Of a DNA stretch of 46,178 nt, positions 25,560 through 35,110 are shown one piece after another (the stretch's first letter is position 1; each line of letters opens with the position of its first letter). The stretch comes from Salinivenus sp. Its GTDB lineage: Bacteria > Bacteroidota > Rhodothermia > Rhodothermales > Salinibacteraceae. The notes below the pieces were generated by a model that saw only the letters and a program-made list of their open reading frames with translations, was not told the DNA's origin and did no database searches. The stretch is taken from NCBI GenBank assembly GCA_018609755.1, contig JAHENZ010000062.1:1-46178 (forward strand), written 5' to 3'. The translations under genes were made by a program, and so were the position numbers.

Positions 25560-27662
25560 ATGTCTGACTCCAGCTCAAAAATGCCGGATCCGGATTCGTC
25601 TGCTGACGAGGAGGCGTCCGGATCGTTCTTTCGCTCCCGGTTTGCCCTGTGGATCTACCTAGCCATTTTTCTGGCCCTCGTCGTCCACCTGGTTCTGTAC
25701 TGGGATGGAGGGGAGGAGGCTCAGATTGAGTACAGCACGTTTTTGGAGTACGTCGAGTCGGGTCACGTGGCGCGGGTTGAGATCGTCAACGACACCCGAA
25801 TTGAGGGCACGTACACGGAGGCGGCGGTGCGTTCGGGAAGTGTTCAAGTCACAGAGCGCCGAGGGAGTGATTTTCTCGGTTCGCTGACGGACTCGGGCCG
25901 ACTGCAATTTACGACCACGAAGCCGTCCGACCACGAGCTTACGGCGTTTCTCCGTGACTACAACCAATCGGTTGAGGCTAAGGAGGAAGCGCCGGTTCGC
26001 TTTACGGCACGAACGGAGGAAAACTGGCTCGGCACTGCTGTCCTCTGGTTGATTCCCCTCGGTCTCCTGGCGGTGGTCTGGATCTTCTTCCTGCGGCGCA
26101 TGAACCCCGGGTCGCAAATGCTTAACATCGGGAAGAGTACCGCGACCCTCTTCGACGCCTCCGACCAGGAGCCGGTGACGTTTGATGAGGTGGCCGGACT
26201 GGAAGAGGCGAAAGAGGAGGTGGCCGAGGTCGTCGAGTTTCTTCAGTTCCCGGAGAAGTTTACCCGGCTCGGGGGGGAGCTACCAAAGGGCGTCCTGCTG
26301 GTTGGACCTCCCGGAACTGGAAAAACCCTCATGGCGAAGGCTGTCGCGGGAGAAGCCGGTGTGCCCTTCTTTTCTATTTCCGGCTCCGACTTCGTGGAAA
26401 TGTTCGTCGGAGTGGGGGCCAGCCGCGTGCGCGACTTATTCAACAGTGCCAAAGAGAAAGCGCCGTGCATCATCTTCATTGACGAGATCGACGCCGTCGG
26501 GCGCTCTCGGGGACGGAATAACCGGGTGGGGGGAAACGATGAGCGGGAGAATACGCTGAATCAGCTTCTCGCGGAGATGGACGGGTTCGACTCCGACGAG
26601 GGCGTCATCATCATGGCGGCTACGAACCGACCGGACGTGCTCGACTCGGCCCTGCTCCGTCCCGGCCGTTTCGATCGGCAGATTCTGATTGAGAAGCCCG
26701 ATCGGCGGGCGCGGGAGAAAATTTTTAAGGTCCACGTCCGAAACTTGCTGCTGGACGACGCGGTTGAGCTCGAAATTCTTGCGGGACAGACGCCCGGCTT
26801 CGCCGGGGCCGAAATTGCGAATGTCTGCAATGAAGCAGCCCTGCTCGCGGCCCGGAAGGACAAGGACGTGATCGAGATGGAGGACTTTGAGCAATCCATT
26901 GACCGGGTGATTGCGGGACTCGAGAAGAAAAACAAGATCATCTCGCCGGAAGAGCGAGAGGTGATTGCGTATCACGAGTCGGGCCACGCAATCGTTGGGT
27001 GGTTTTTGGAGCACACCGATCCCGTCGTCAAAGTGTCGATCGTTCCACGCGGCATGTCGGCCCTGGGGTACGCCCAGTATCTCCCGGAAGAGCGCTATCT
27101 GTACTCGACCGAAGCCCTGCTGGACCGGATGACGATGGCGTTGGGCGGGCGCGTGGCGGAGAGTCTCATCTTCGACCGCATCACGACCGGGGCGCAGAAT
27201 GACCTTGAGCGGATTACGAAGATGGCCTACGCCATGGTGACCGATTATGGGATGAGTGATCGGATCGGCAATCTCAGTTTCAATCTCTCCGGGCGAGAAG
27301 ACGACGCCCCGATGTTCGACAAGCCGTACTCCGATGCGACGGCCGAGGCCATCGATCAGGAGGTGAAGCAGATCATTGATGAGGCTCGCACCCGTGCGCT
27401 CGACCTGCTTCAAGAGAAGCGGTCACAGCTGGAGGAAATGGCCGAGGCCCTTCTGGAGCGAGAGGTCCTTGGGCCCGAGGAACTTCTCCGAATTCTTGGG
27501 GAGCGTCCGCACGGAGAATACGTGGAGGTAGGCCGCCGGGGCAAGTCCCTAGAGAACTCCACTTCGGCCGAAAATGAGCGTTCTACGGAGCGAGATGGAA
27601 GTTCGTCTGAATCCGAGTCCATCGAGTCGGCATCCGAAACTCAGGAGAATAGCCGACCGTAG
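25560..27662 (+). CDS. ftsH: ATP-dependent zinc metalloprotease FtsH
   Basis: 700 aa from ATG at 25560; a TTG at 25506 would add 18 residues but ATG precedes the usual acidic N-terminus. Membrane-bound AAA+ protease that degrades misfolded membrane proteins and selected regulators. Two membrane helices (about 32-48 and 160-178) flank a periplasmic domain. Walker A GPPGTGKT (249-256), Walker [10 protein letters not shown], the second-region-of-homology [20 protein letters not shown], and the zinc motif HESGH (472-476) are all present. The C-terminal 50 residues are Ser/Glu-rich, an acidic tail common in halophiles. A terminator follows. Confidence 0.97.
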   Translation: MSDSSSKMPDPDSSADEEASGSFFRSRFALWIYLAIFLALVVHLVLYWDGGEEAQIEYSTFLEYVESGHVARVEIVNDTRIEGTYTEAAVRSGSVQVTERRGSDFLGSLTDSGRLQFTTTKPSDHELTAFLRDYNQSVEAKEEAPVRFTARTEENWLGTAVLWLIPLGLLAVVWIFFLRRMNPGSQMLNIGKSTATLFDASDQEPVTFDEVAGLEEAKEEVAEVVEFLQFPEKFTRLGGELPKGVLLVGPPGTGKTLMAKAVAGEAGVPFFSISGSDFVEMFVGVGASRVRDLFNSAKEKAPCIIFIDEIDAVGRSRGRNNRVGGNDERENTLNQLLAEMDGFDSDEGVIIMAATNRPDVLDSALLRPGRFDRQILIEKPDRRAREKIFKVHVRNLLLDDAVELEILAGQTPGFAGAEIANVCNEAALLAARKDKDVIEMEDFEQSIDRVIAGLEKKNKIISPEEREVIAYHESGHAIVGWFLEHTDPVVKVSIVPRGMSALGYAQYLPEERYLYSTEALLDRMTMALGGRVAESLIFDRITTGAQNDLERITKMAYAMVTDYGMSDRIGNLSFNLSGREDDAPMFDKPYSDATAEAIDQEVKQIIDEARTRALDLLQEKRSQLEEMAEALLEREVLGPEELLRILGERPHGEYVEVGRRGKSLENSTSAENERSTERDGSSSESESIESASETQENSRP

Positions 27663-27698
27663 GCGAGAGACGCGATGTTAAGATGACGGGGAACCATC

Positions 27699-27723
27699 GG
27701 CGAGCCATGCTCGCCTTTTTCTC
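27699..27723 (+). terminator. Intrinsic terminator after ftsH
   Basis: GGCGAGC (27699-27705) pairs with GCTCGCC (27709-27715), loop CAT, then TTTTTCTCT. It separates ftsH from the str operon. Confidence 0.85.
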
Positions 27724-27734
27724 TGTCGAGACAT

Positions 27735-27790
27735 TATTTTCCCAATCGGTATATTGGTATAACCCGGTATACTAACAGGTGTCTTCCTTC
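27735..27790 (+). promoter_or_regulatory. Candidate str operon promoter region with three GGTATA repeats
   Basis: AT-rich island between the ftsH terminator and rpsL. GGTATA occurs at 27748, 27756 and 27766; the last overlaps TATACT (27768-27773), a good -10-like hexamer. No clear -35 at standard spacing. The repeated hexamers could be alternative -10 boxes or an activator site. Confidence 0.4.
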
Positions 27791-27957
27791 AGGGCCCGTT
27801 GAGCGGCGCTGAGCAGGGATAAATTCTTTTCATTCCTTCTTCGCTGGGGAGGTGGAATCCTTTGGGGCCTCAGAGACTACCATATTTCCTGTGTCCGCGA
27901 CGGGCGACAGTCGAGGGCATGCCATTCACCGACTTGAGTGAAAAACGAGACTCCGAC

Positions 27958-28332
27958 GTGCCGACAATTCAGCAACTTATTCGGAAGGGGCGAGACACGG
28001 AAGAGAAAAAGAGCGATGCCCCTGCGCTCGAAGGTAGTCCTCAACGGCGTGGCGTGTGCACTCGCGTGTACACAACCACACCCAAGAAGCCGAACTCCGC
28101 GCTTCGAAAAGTTGCGCGTGTGCGTCTGACGAATGGAAACGAAGTGACGGCGTACATTCCGGGAGAGGGGCACAATCTCCAGGAGCACTCCATCGTCCTT
28201 GTGCGCGGAGGTCGCGTGAAGGACCTTCCGGGTGTGAAGTATCACATTGTTCGAGGGGCACTGGATACAGCCGGCGTTGAGGATCGCCGTCAGGGCCGCT
28301 CGAAGTACGGTACGAAGAAGCCGACCGATTAA
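27958..28332 (+). CDS. rpsL: 30S ribosomal protein S12
   Basis: 124 aa from GTG at 27958, exactly the standard length, starting (V)[11 protein letters not shown]. It forms part of the decoding centre. The signature block [19 protein letters not shown], with the Lys residues that decide streptomycin sensitivity, and [33 protein letters not shown] are unchanged. The frame stays open upstream, with an ATG at 27919 that would add 13 residues ([13 protein letters not shown]); this start cannot be excluded. First gene of the str operon, followed by rpsG after 150 bp. Confidence 0.95.
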   Translation: MPTIQQLIRKGRDTEEKKSDAPALEGSPQRRGVCTRVYTTTPKKPNSALRKVARVRLTNGNEVTAYIPGEGHNLQEHSIVLVRGGRVKDLPGVKYHIVRGALDTAGVEDRRQGRSKYGTKKPTD

Positions 28333-28401
28333 CGGCTTCGTGAGTAGCGCTGGCTTTGGGTGATGGGTCTGGATCGCTCCCGCACAGCGCTATTCGGTTC
28401 C

Positions 28402-28440
28402 GGGGCCGACCGGTTCGGCTCCACCGCCCAGGCGGGCGGA
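28402..28440 (+). promoter_or_regulatory. Stem-loops in the rpsL-rpsG intercistronic region
   Basis: GGGGCCGA (28402-28409) pairs with TCGGCTCC (28415-28422) with one wobble; directly after comes CCGCC-CA-GGCGG. In E. coli the rpsL-rpsG spacer is the S7 translational-repression site, so these hairpins may play the same role. Inference from position only. Confidence 0.35.
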
Positions 28441-28482
28441 CTCTTGAGTAACTGAGCTTTCGACGAACGACACGCCTCCACC

Positions 28483-28953
28483 ATGGCACGCGACAAGGCA
28501 GCCAAGAAGCGTACCACCCAGCCCGATCCGATGTATCGAGACGACGTTGTGTCTCGGTTCGTGAACGCCGTGATGCGGGATGGTAAGAAGAGTTTGGCCC
28601 AACGTATCGTGTACGACGCTTTCGACGTGATCGAGGAGCGCACAGGTGAACAAGGGCTGGAGGTATTCAAGAAGGCCGTCAACAACGTTGCGCCGCTCGT
28701 GGAAGTTCGGAGTCGGCGTGTGGGAGGAGCGACGTACCAGGTGCCCATCGAGGTTCGCCCCGATCGGCGTGTTACCCTCGCCTTCCGTTGGATTATTCAG
28801 TACGCTCGCGCTCGGAAGGAGAAGAGCATGTCCAACCGACTTGCCAGTGAACTTATCAATGCGGCCCGTGGAGAAGGCGGAGCGGTGAAGAAGAAGGACG
28901 ATACGCACCGTATGGCCGAGTCGAATAAAGCGTTTGCCCACTTTAGTTTCTAG
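28483..28953 (+). CDS. rpsG: 30S ribosomal protein S7
   Basis: 156 aa, standard length. Primary 16S rRNA binder that nucleates the head of the 30S subunit. Conserved: [33 protein letters not shown], the [25 protein letters not shown] block and the final [10 protein letters not shown]-like end. Second gene of the str operon, 78 bp before fusA. Confidence 0.97.
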   Translation: MARDKAAKKRTTQPDPMYRDDVVSRFVNAVMRDGKKSLAQRIVYDAFDVIEERTGEQGLEVFKKAVNNVAPLVEVRSRRVGGATYQVPIEVRPDRRVTLAFRWIIQYARARKEKSMSNRLASELINAARGEGGAVKKKDDTHRMAESNKAFAHFSF

Positions 28954-29031
28954 CGCGTCACCGAGGACACTGTCGTTCAGGCACACTGCTTGGGCAACGG
29001 GCTCCCTTGAGCACGCAACCAACACACTACT

Positions 29032-31239
29032 ATGGCTACTAAGGACAACAACGAAGGCTTTCCGCTTGAGCGGACGCGTAATATCGGCATCATGGCGCAC
29101 ATTGATGCCGGAAAGACCACCGCTACCGAGCGCATCCTGTTTTATACCGGTCGTCTCCACCGCATGGGGGAGGTTCATGAGGGGGCCGCAACCATGGACT
29201 TCATGGAGCAGGAAAAGGAACGGGGGATTACAATTTCCTCGGCTGCCACGACCTGCTACTGGGATGACCACCGGGTAAACATCATTGACACCCCGGGTCA
29301 CGTTGACTTCACCGTTGAGGTGGAGCGGTCGCTTCGCGTGCTCGACGGGGCTATCGCCTTGTTCTGTGCCGTAGGCGGTGTGGAGCCGCAGTCCGAAACA
29401 GTGTGGCGCCAGGCCGACAAGTACAATGTGCCGCGGATCGGGTTCGTCAACAAGATGGACCGAACCGGGGCGGATTTCGAGAACGTTCTCGAAATGATGG
29501 AGGATCGGCTCAACGCCAATCCGATTCCGCTGCAGATTCCGATTGGTAGCGGCGATATGTTTCGTGGGGTCATCGACCTCATTCAAAACAAGGCCGTGGT
29601 ATGGGACGAGGAGTCCCAGGGCATGAAGTGGGATGTCCTCGAGGTTCCTGACGACCTGAAGCCTGAGGCCAAACAGTGGCGGATTAAACTCCTTGAGAGT
29701 GTTGCAGAGTACGACGACGAGCTTCTCATGAAGTACCTTGAGGGCGAGGAGGACATTCAGCCCGAGGAATTGGAGGCCGTTATCCGAACCGCTACTCTCA
29801 ATCGCGACATCACTCCGATGTTCTGCGGTTCGGCCCTCAAGAACAAAGGCATTCAGCGCCTGCTCGATGGGGTTATCAAGTTTCTCCCGAGCCCGAACGA
29901 CGTGCCGCCGGTCACCGGTCACGACCCGGACAAGAAGCGACAGGTAGAGAGCGCTGCTAAGAAGGCTGCGAAAGAGGCGGCTGAGGAGGCCGATGACGAC
30001 GAGGAGGTCGAAGAGCCCGAGGTCAACGAAGAGGAATACGAGGTCGTCCGGCATCCGCGGGAAGACGAACCGTTCAGTGCCGTTGCTTTCAAGATTACGA
30101 CCGACCCGTACGTTGGAAAGCTTACCTTCATCCGCGTATACAGCGGCACGCTGGAGTCCGGCTCGAAGGTCTATAGTCCGACTCGGGACGAAACCGAGCG
30201 CGTCGGGCGTCTCTTGTTCATGCACGCCAACAGCCGGGAGGACGTGGACATCATCCGTGCCGGCGATATTGCCGCAGTCGTAGGCCCGAAGAACTTGAAG
30301 ACTGGCGACACGATCTGCGATCCGGAGAATCCGGTGGTGCTCGAATCGATGGAGTTTCCGGAGCCGGTGATTCGGATTGCTGTGGAGCCGAAGTCGAAGG
30401 CCGATCGCGACAAGTTGATGAACGGCCTGGTGAAGTTGGCCGAGGAGGATCCGACGTTCAACGTCTCGACCGACGAGGAGACGGGGCAGACCATTATCGC
30501 CGGTATGGGCGAGCTCCACCTCGAAATCATTGTTGATCGCCTCAAGCGCGAGTTTAAGGTTGAGGCCAACGTGGGGCAGCCCCAGGTTGCGTACCGCGAG
30601 GCCATCACCCGGACGATCGACGAGCATTACGTTCTCAAGAAGCAGACCGGTGGGCGCGGCCAGTTTGCCGAAGTCTACATGGAAGTCGGCCCGAACGAAG
30701 ACGGAAAGGGGCTTGCATTTGAGAACGAGATTAAGGGTGGAGTTATCCCGAAGGAGTTTATCCCGTCGGTTGAGCGCGGCATCGAGAGCGCGATGGAAGA
30801 TGGTCCCATTGCGGGATATCCGATCGAGGGCGTGAAGGTGCGTCTCTACGACGGAGATCACCACGAAGTTGACTCCGACCAAAACGCGTTTGAGATTGCA
30901 GGCCGCCTTGGGTTCCGCGAGGCTGCACGCAATGCCGATCCGGTTCTTATGGAGCCGGTGATGGATGTCGAAGTGATTACGCCTGAGGAGTACATGGGCG
31001 ACATCATCGGGGACCTCAACAGTCGACGGGGGCGGATTGGGAAGATGGATCAGCGCAACGACGCCCAGGTCATCAACGCCGACGTGCCGCTCTCCGAAAT
31101 GTTTGGGTACTCGACGGATCTCCGTTCGATCTCCCAGGGGCGAGCCATCTATACGATGCAGTTTGAGACCTACGAACCGGTCCCGGACGACATTGCGAGC
31201 GAGATTCTTGACGAGGACACGGTCGAAGCTGCGGCATAA
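29032..31239 (+). CDS. fusA: Elongation factor G
   Basis: 735 aa, about 30 longer than E. coli EF-G (704). Translocase GTPase of the ribosome. G1 AHIDAGKTT (22-30), [27 protein letters not shown], and the domain III-V blocks ([30 protein letters not shown]) are intact. At residues about 300-343, between the G domain and domain II, there is an insert of Ala/Lys followed by a run of Asp/Glu ([19 protein letters not shown]). This acidic insert explains the extra length. Third gene of the str operon; tuf starts 74 bp later. Confidence 0.97.
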   Translation: MATKDNNEGFPLERTRNIGIMAHIDAGKTTATERILFYTGRLHRMGEVHEGAATMDFMEQEKERGITISSAATTCYWDDHRVNIIDTPGHVDFTVEVERSLRVLDGAIALFCAVGGVEPQSETVWRQADKYNVPRIGFVNKMDRTGADFENVLEMMEDRLNANPIPLQIPIGSGDMFRGVIDLIQNKAVVWDEESQGMKWDVLEVPDDLKPEAKQWRIKLLESVAEYDDELLMKYLEGEEDIQPEELEAVIRTATLNRDITPMFCGSALKNKGIQRLLDGVIKFLPSPNDVPPVTGHDPDKKRQVESAAKKAAKEAAEEADDDEEVEEPEVNEEEYEVVRHPREDEPFSAVAFKITTDPYVGKLTFIRVYSGTLESGSKVYSPTRDETERVGRLLFMHANSREDVDIIRAGDIAAVVGPKNLKTGDTICDPENPVVLESMEFPEPVIRIAVEPKSKADRDKLMNGLVKLAEEDPTFNVSTDEETGQTIIAGMGELHLEIIVDRLKREFKVEANVGQPQVAYREAITRTIDEHYVLKKQTGGRGQFAEVYMEVGPNEDGKGLAFENEIKGGVIPKEFIPSVERGIESAMEDGPIAGYPIEGVKVRLYDGDHHEVDSDQNAFEIAGRLGFREAARNADPVLMEPVMDVEVITPEEYMGDIIGDLNSRRGRIGKMDQRNDAQVINADVPLSEMFGYSTDLRSISQGRAIYTMQFETYEPVPDDIASEILDEDTVEAAA

Positions 31240-31313
31240 GGCCTCGTCCAGGGGAAGGCGCCCTTTCAGATTGACATTTTCGAAGTTCCAGACACTTACC
31301 AACGACACACGCC

Positions 31314-32504
31314 ATGGCGAAGGAAGCCTTTGACCGAGAAAAGCCGCACGTAAACGTAGGAACGATCGGGCACGTGGACCACGGAAAAACGACGCTCACG
31401 GCCGCGATCACGAAGGTGCTTGCCGAGCGGGTAGGGGGAGCGGCGGCCAAGACGTTTGAGTCGATTGACAACGCGCCGGAGGAGCGGGAGCGCGGCATTA
31501 CGATTGCGACGTCGCACGTGGAGTACGAGACGGAGAACCGGCACTACGCCCATGTCGACTGCCCGGGGCACGCGGACTACGTCAAGAACATGGTGACGGG
31601 GGCGGCGCAGATGGACGGGGCGATCTTGGTGGTGGCCGCCACCGACGGCCCGATGCCGCAGACGCGGGAGCACATTTTGCTGGCCCGTCAGGTGGGGGTG
31701 CCGTACCTGGTGGTGTTCATGAACAAGACCGATCTCGTTGACGACGCGGAGCTTTTGGAGCTCGTGGAGATGGAGGTTCGGGAGCTGCTGACCGAGTACG
31801 AGTTTCCGGGAGACGAGGTGCCGATGGTACGGGGCTCGGCCCTGAAGGCCTTGGAGAGCGACGAGGAGCACGAGGAGAAGATCATGGAGCTGATGTCGAA
31901 GGTCGACGAGTACATTCCGACGCCGGAGCGGGACGTAAACAAGCCGTTCTTGATGCCGGTGGAGGACATTTTCTCGATTACCGGTCGAGGGACGGTAGTG
32001 ACCGGCCGGATTGAGCGGGGGAAGGTGCAGCTGCAAGACGAGGTCGACATTGTCGGGATGCAGGAGGAGAAGATGGAGTCGGTGGTCACCGGCATCGAGA
32101 TGTTCAACAAGACCCTGGAGGAGGGGGAGGCGGGAGACAACGCGGGGATTCTCCTCAGAGGCATTGAGAAGGAGGACGTGAGCCGAGGGATGGTGTTGGC
32201 GGAGCCGGGGACGGTGACGCCGCACAAGGAGTTTGAGTGCGAGGTGTACGTTCTGTCGAAGGAGGAGGGCGGTCGGCACACGCCGTTTTTCGACGGGTAC
32301 CAGCCGCAGTTTTATTTCCGGACGACGGACGTGACCGGGTCGATTCAGTTGGAGGAGGGGGTAGAGATGGTGATGCCGGGGGACAACGCGACGTTTGAGG
32401 CGAAGTTGATCCAGCCGGTCGCATTGGAGGAGGGCCTCAGGTTTGCGATTCGGGAGGGAGGACAGACGGTCGGTGCCGGGGTCGTGAGCAAGATTCTGGA
32501 CTAA
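31314..32504 (+). CDS. tuf: Elongation factor Tu
   Basis: 396 aa. GTPase that brings aminoacyl-tRNA to the ribosome. G1 [11 protein letters not shown] (19-29), the switch I region [56 protein letters not shown] and NKTD are all conserved, as is the domain III end. Strong codon bias towards G/C-ending codons, as expected for a highly expressed gene. It ends the str operon here; rpsJ does not follow. The terminator is displaced by an inverted-repeat element. Confidence 0.98.
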   Translation: MAKEAFDREKPHVNVGTIGHVDHGKTTLTAAITKVLAERVGGAAAKTFESIDNAPEERERGITIATSHVEYETENRHYAHVDCPGHADYVKNMVTGAAQMDGAILVVAATDGPMPQTREHILLARQVGVPYLVVFMNKTDLVDDAELLELVEMEVRELLTEYEFPGDEVPMVRGSALKALESDEEHEEKIMELMSKVDEYIPTPERDVNKPFLMPVEDIFSITGRGTVVTGRIERGKVQLQDEVDIVGMQEEKMESVVTGIEMFNKTLEEGEAGDNAGILLRGIEKEDVSRGMVLAEPGTVTPHKEFECEVYVLSKEEGGRHTPFFDGYQPQFYFRTTDVTGSIQLEEGVEMVMPGDNATFEAKLIQPVALEEGLRFAIREGGQTVGAGVVSKILD

Positions 32505-32529
32505 CGCCCATCTCGGCCTCCGTCCTTTA

Positions 32530-32664
32530 AGAACCTGTTTTAATTTTTCGATCGCGCTACTCTCGCGGTCTCTTTGTCATGCATTTCGCCTCTGAGAGAT
32601 GGATGAGCGTTGAAAACCGATTGGAGTAGACAATCTGCCATCGTGTGAAATTAAAACAGCTTCT
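32530..32664. mobile_element. MITE-like element between tuf and its terminator
   Basis: AGAACCTGTTTTAATTT (32530-32546) and AAATTAAAACAGCTTCT (32648-32664) are a 17-bp inverted repeat with one mismatch. The 135-bp element has no gene. No clear target duplication is seen. It starts 26 bp after the tuf stop; the intrinsic terminator begins 31 bp beyond its right end. Confidence 0.65.
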
Positions 32665-32694
32665 GAGGATCGAAATACAGATTGTGCCTGTTCG

Positions 32695-32729
32695 GGTCCC
32701 TCTCTTCTTGGGAGGGACCTTTTTCTTTT
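32695..32729 (+). terminator. Intrinsic terminator of the str operon
   Basis: GGTCCCTC (32695-32702) pairs with GAGGGACC (32712-32719), followed by TTTTTCTTTT. It lies 190 bp after the tuf stop because of the inserted element. Confidence 0.9.
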
Positions 32730-32791
32730 CCCGGGGGCATCAACACGTCTGCCTCCGCTCTTTTGTTGGTCCAACAACCTGAACGACAATA

Positions 32792-33586
32792 ATGACTTCG
32801 TCCGACACGTCGACTCTTCTCCTTACTGGTGCCACCTCCGGCATCGGGCGAAGTGTGGCCCATCGTTTCGCCCAGCAGGGATGGACGATCGGGCTTCTCG
32901 GTGAGGATGCTGCTGCATTGAACGAGGTCGCTGACCAGCTATCGGGGGCCTCTGCGGTGTTTACTCGGCCCCTGGATCTCACCGACGAGGCGGAAGTCCA
33001 AGAGGTCGTTTCGGACGTAGGGGCGGAGATGGGCGGCCGACTGAAGGTATTGGTGAATGCCGCCGGCATTATGCAGTCGGGTCGCTTCGAACAGCTTGGC
33101 CTGGAGGCCCATCGCGAACTCGTCGATGGCAATCTCTGGGCGATGCTGGCGGTGACACACGCCGCCTTTCCCTTGCTACGCGAGACGGAGGGGGCTCGGG
33201 TCGTGAGCATTGCCTCTGCCTCCAGCATGTACGGCACTCCGGACCTCGCCAGTTATTCTGCCGCGAAGGCCGGGGTTCGCTCCCTCACCCAGGCCCTCAA
33301 TCTGGAATGGGCGCACCACGACATCCACGTGTGTGACGTAGTGCCGCCGTACGTGGACGCCCCGCCCTCCGGGAGCGATGCAGACGAGTCGGTGCCCATG
33401 CGACCGCAGCGACAGCTCGCGCCCAACCTAAACCCCGAAGACGTAGCCGACGTGGTGGTGGAAAGTCTTGCCGGCGACCGCATCCACTGGCCAGTCGGCA
33501 AGCAATTTCGGTGGATTTACCGTCTTTCGGACGTGCTGCCGGCGCCGGTCGTGCGCCTTCTCATGCGCTACGTCTCCGGATTTTAG
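32792..33586 (+). CDS. Short-chain dehydrogenase/reductase
   Basis: 264 aa classical SDR. Nucleotide motif TGATSGIG (12-19), NAAG (89-92), and catalytic Y-x-x-x-K as Tyr155-Lys159 in ASYSAAKAGVRSL, with serines at 142-145. The C-terminal part (VVPPYVDAPPSG, then ALAPNLNPEDVADVVVESL) follows the YdfG-like pattern. It oxidises or reduces an alcohol/carbonyl with NAD(P), substrate unknown. Preceded by a strong terminator, so transcribed separately from tuf. The last bases overlap the convergent msrA end by 4 bp. Confidence 0.88.
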   Translation: MTSSDTSTLLLTGATSGIGRSVAHRFAQQGWTIGLLGEDAAALNEVADQLSGASAVFTRPLDLTDEAEVQEVVSDVGAEMGGRLKVLVNAAGIMQSGRFEQLGLEAHRELVDGNLWAMLAVTHAAFPLLRETEGARVVSIASASSMYGTPDLASYSAAKAGVRSLTQALNLEWAHHDIHVCDVVPPYVDAPPSGSDADESVPMRPQRQLAPNLNPEDVADVVVESLAGDRIHWPVGKQFRWIYRLSDVLPAPVVRLLMRYVSGF

Positions 33587-34281
33587 CGGAGGTTCTTCAC
33601 TGCGAGCGCCGCATCCGTGCCCGCAGCGTCGCCCCAAATCTCGCGGAGCCGGGCGTCTCGCCGGCAACCCTCACGGTAGTTGTTGTAGCGCGTCGGGTTT
33701 TTCTTGTAGAAGTTCTGGTGGTACTGCTCCGCCGCGTAGAAGGCGTCGAGGGAATGAACCTCCACCGCAATCGACTGGTCGAAACGGGCCGACACTGTTT
33801 CTTTTGATTGCTCTGCGAGACGACGTTGCTGAGCGTCGTGCGCGAAGATAGCGGGCCGGTACTGAGAACCGCGATCGCAGAACTGGCCGGATCCGTCAAA
33901 GGGATCCACGTTGTGCCAGTAAATGCGCAGAAGACGCTCATATTCGACCTTCGTCGAGTCGTAGATCACCTGCACAACTTCGGTGTGTTTGGTGTTGCCA
34001 CTGGCGACCTGCCGGTACGACGGGTTGGCAATTTCGCCCCCAGCGAACCCAGAAATCGTAGACGCAACTCCGTCCACTTTGTCGTATGGAGGCTCCATGC
34101 ACCAGAAGCATCCGCCCGCAAACGTTGCAGTGTCGGCGACCGCAGCCGGAAGGGTTGAGTCTGGCGACATGGCGGAGGTGCTTCCCGCATCGGACGACGG
34201 GGTGCAGGCGAGGAGAAGCGCGCCGAGGAGCAGAGGACCGAAAAGTGCAACGTGTAGGCGAAGAGTCTGAGAAGAGACCAT
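33583..34281 (-). CDS. msrA: Peptide-methionine (S)-S-oxide reductase MsrA, lipoprotein form
   Basis: 232 aa. Repairs oxidised methionine with a catalytic Cys in GGCFWC (Cys58, resolving candidate Cys61), followed by the family motif GFAGGEIANPSYRQVASGNTKHTEVVQVIYD and YRPAIFAHDAQQ. The N-terminus (MVSSQTLRLHVALFGPLLLGALLLACTPS) is a lipoprotein signal with Cys26 as lipidation site, so this enzyme acts outside the cytoplasm, on periplasmic or membrane proteins. Convergent and overlapping by 4 bp with the SDR gene. Confidence 0.93.
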   Translation of the reverse strand: MVSSQTLRLHVALFGPLLLGALLLACTPSSDAGSTSAMSPDSTLPAAVADTATFAGGCFWCMEPPYDKVDGVASTISGFAGGEIANPSYRQVASGNTKHTEVVQVIYDSTKVEYERLLRIYWHNVDPFDGSGQFCDRGSQYRPAIFAHDAQQRRLAEQSKETVSARFDQSIAVEVHSLDAFYAAEQYHQNFYKKNPTRYNNYREGCRRDARLREIWGDAAGTDAALAVKNLR

Positions 34282-34371
34282 AGCGATGCGTGTGAGACAG
34301 TATGCGTGCGTTAGAATACTCTTGCAGGACGTTTCAACGAGGGGAGGTCCTATCGGTGCCCCTCTAATTGG

Positions 34372-34497
34372 TTAAGTGGCTGTCGTCTCACCATTGTTAC
34401 GCCCCAGGTCACGCACGGCCTCCTCCAAGCGAGCGCTGCGATCATAGCGGGGGACGCCGAACGAATCTTGGGGCGGAGTCCGGAGGTGTTCCCCCAT
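34372..34497 (-). CDS. Possible 41-aa protein
   Basis: 41 codons from ATG at 34497 on the minus strand. Polar protein with a DSFGVPRYDRSARLEEAVRDLG segment likely to form a helix. It lies 70 bp downstream of the 172-aa gene in the same frame. High third-position GC fits coding, but there is no recognised family and no clear ribosome-binding site; chance is possible. Confidence 0.28.
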   Translation of the reverse strand: MGEHLRTPPQDSFGVPRYDRSARLEEAVRDLGRNNGETTAT

Positions 34498-34566
34498 CAA
34501 TCGTGTGCTGATGATGGACGAACGTTTTCTCGTCCGGTGTTTGGCTATCCGAAGGCGGGGCAGGGG

Positions 34567-35085
34567 TCAGATTTCGCCATATTCATCCTCAAGCTGTAGT
34601 GCGCCGTCGTCGAACAGCGACGTGCGGAAGTATGACCAGGAATCGCCGTCCGCTTCATACTGCAGGGTGTGAAGCGCCACCCACGTTGACACCTCTTCGC
34701 TGAAGTCGCTAACCACGTCGTCGATGTATACGGGGATCAGAATTTCGTTGAGAGCCGACTGGACGTGGTCGAGTGCGGCATCGGAGATGGCCGCCGTCGA
34801 CTCTGTGCGGCAGTCTTCGAACGTAAGATCCTTGCCATCAGCGTGGATCGAAAAGACGGGGCTCCCCGTCTCGGCATCGACATCCACGAGAGCCACCGTG
34901 TGGGTCGTGTCGGTCGCCGGTCGCGGATTTCTGCCTGTAAAATGAAAGAAGGGACGGTTGTTAGTACAGAATTGCACTTCCGGCGAGGTGGCAGGATCGT
35001 CGGCCCGGACCCGGAGACCCGTCGAGTGGTCTTCAAGCGAGTCCGTTTGAGTCCAACGTCCATTCTGGAGTGCAAACGTAGTCAT
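34567..35085 (-). CDS. Acidic hypothetical protein
   Basis: 172 aa, family not recognised. It has an alternating strand pattern in the first half (VALVDVDAETGSPVFSIHADG) and helical, Asp/Glu-rich second half with VSTWVALHTLQYEADGDSW. Predicted cytoplasmic, strongly acidic, typical of this genome. It starts 25 bp after the aldo/keto reductase gene in the same direction, so the two may share a transcript. Confidence 0.65.
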   Translation of the reverse strand: MTTFALQNGRWTQTDSLEDHSTGLRVRADDPATSPEVQFCTNNRPFFHFTGRNPRPATDTTHTVALVDVDAETGSPVFSIHADGKDLTFEDCRTESTAAISDAALDHVQSALNEILIPVYIDDVVSDFSEEVSTWVALHTLQYEADGDSWSYFRTSLFDDGALQLEDEYGEI

Positions 35086-35110
35086 GCGGAGGTAGAGATT
35101 GGAGAAAAGC

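Noticed and set aside
28390-31308. Very long open frame antisense to rpsG and fusA
   Set aside because: It mirrors strongly biased coding sequence on the other strand, has no recognisable domain, and both plus-strand genes are unmistakable.
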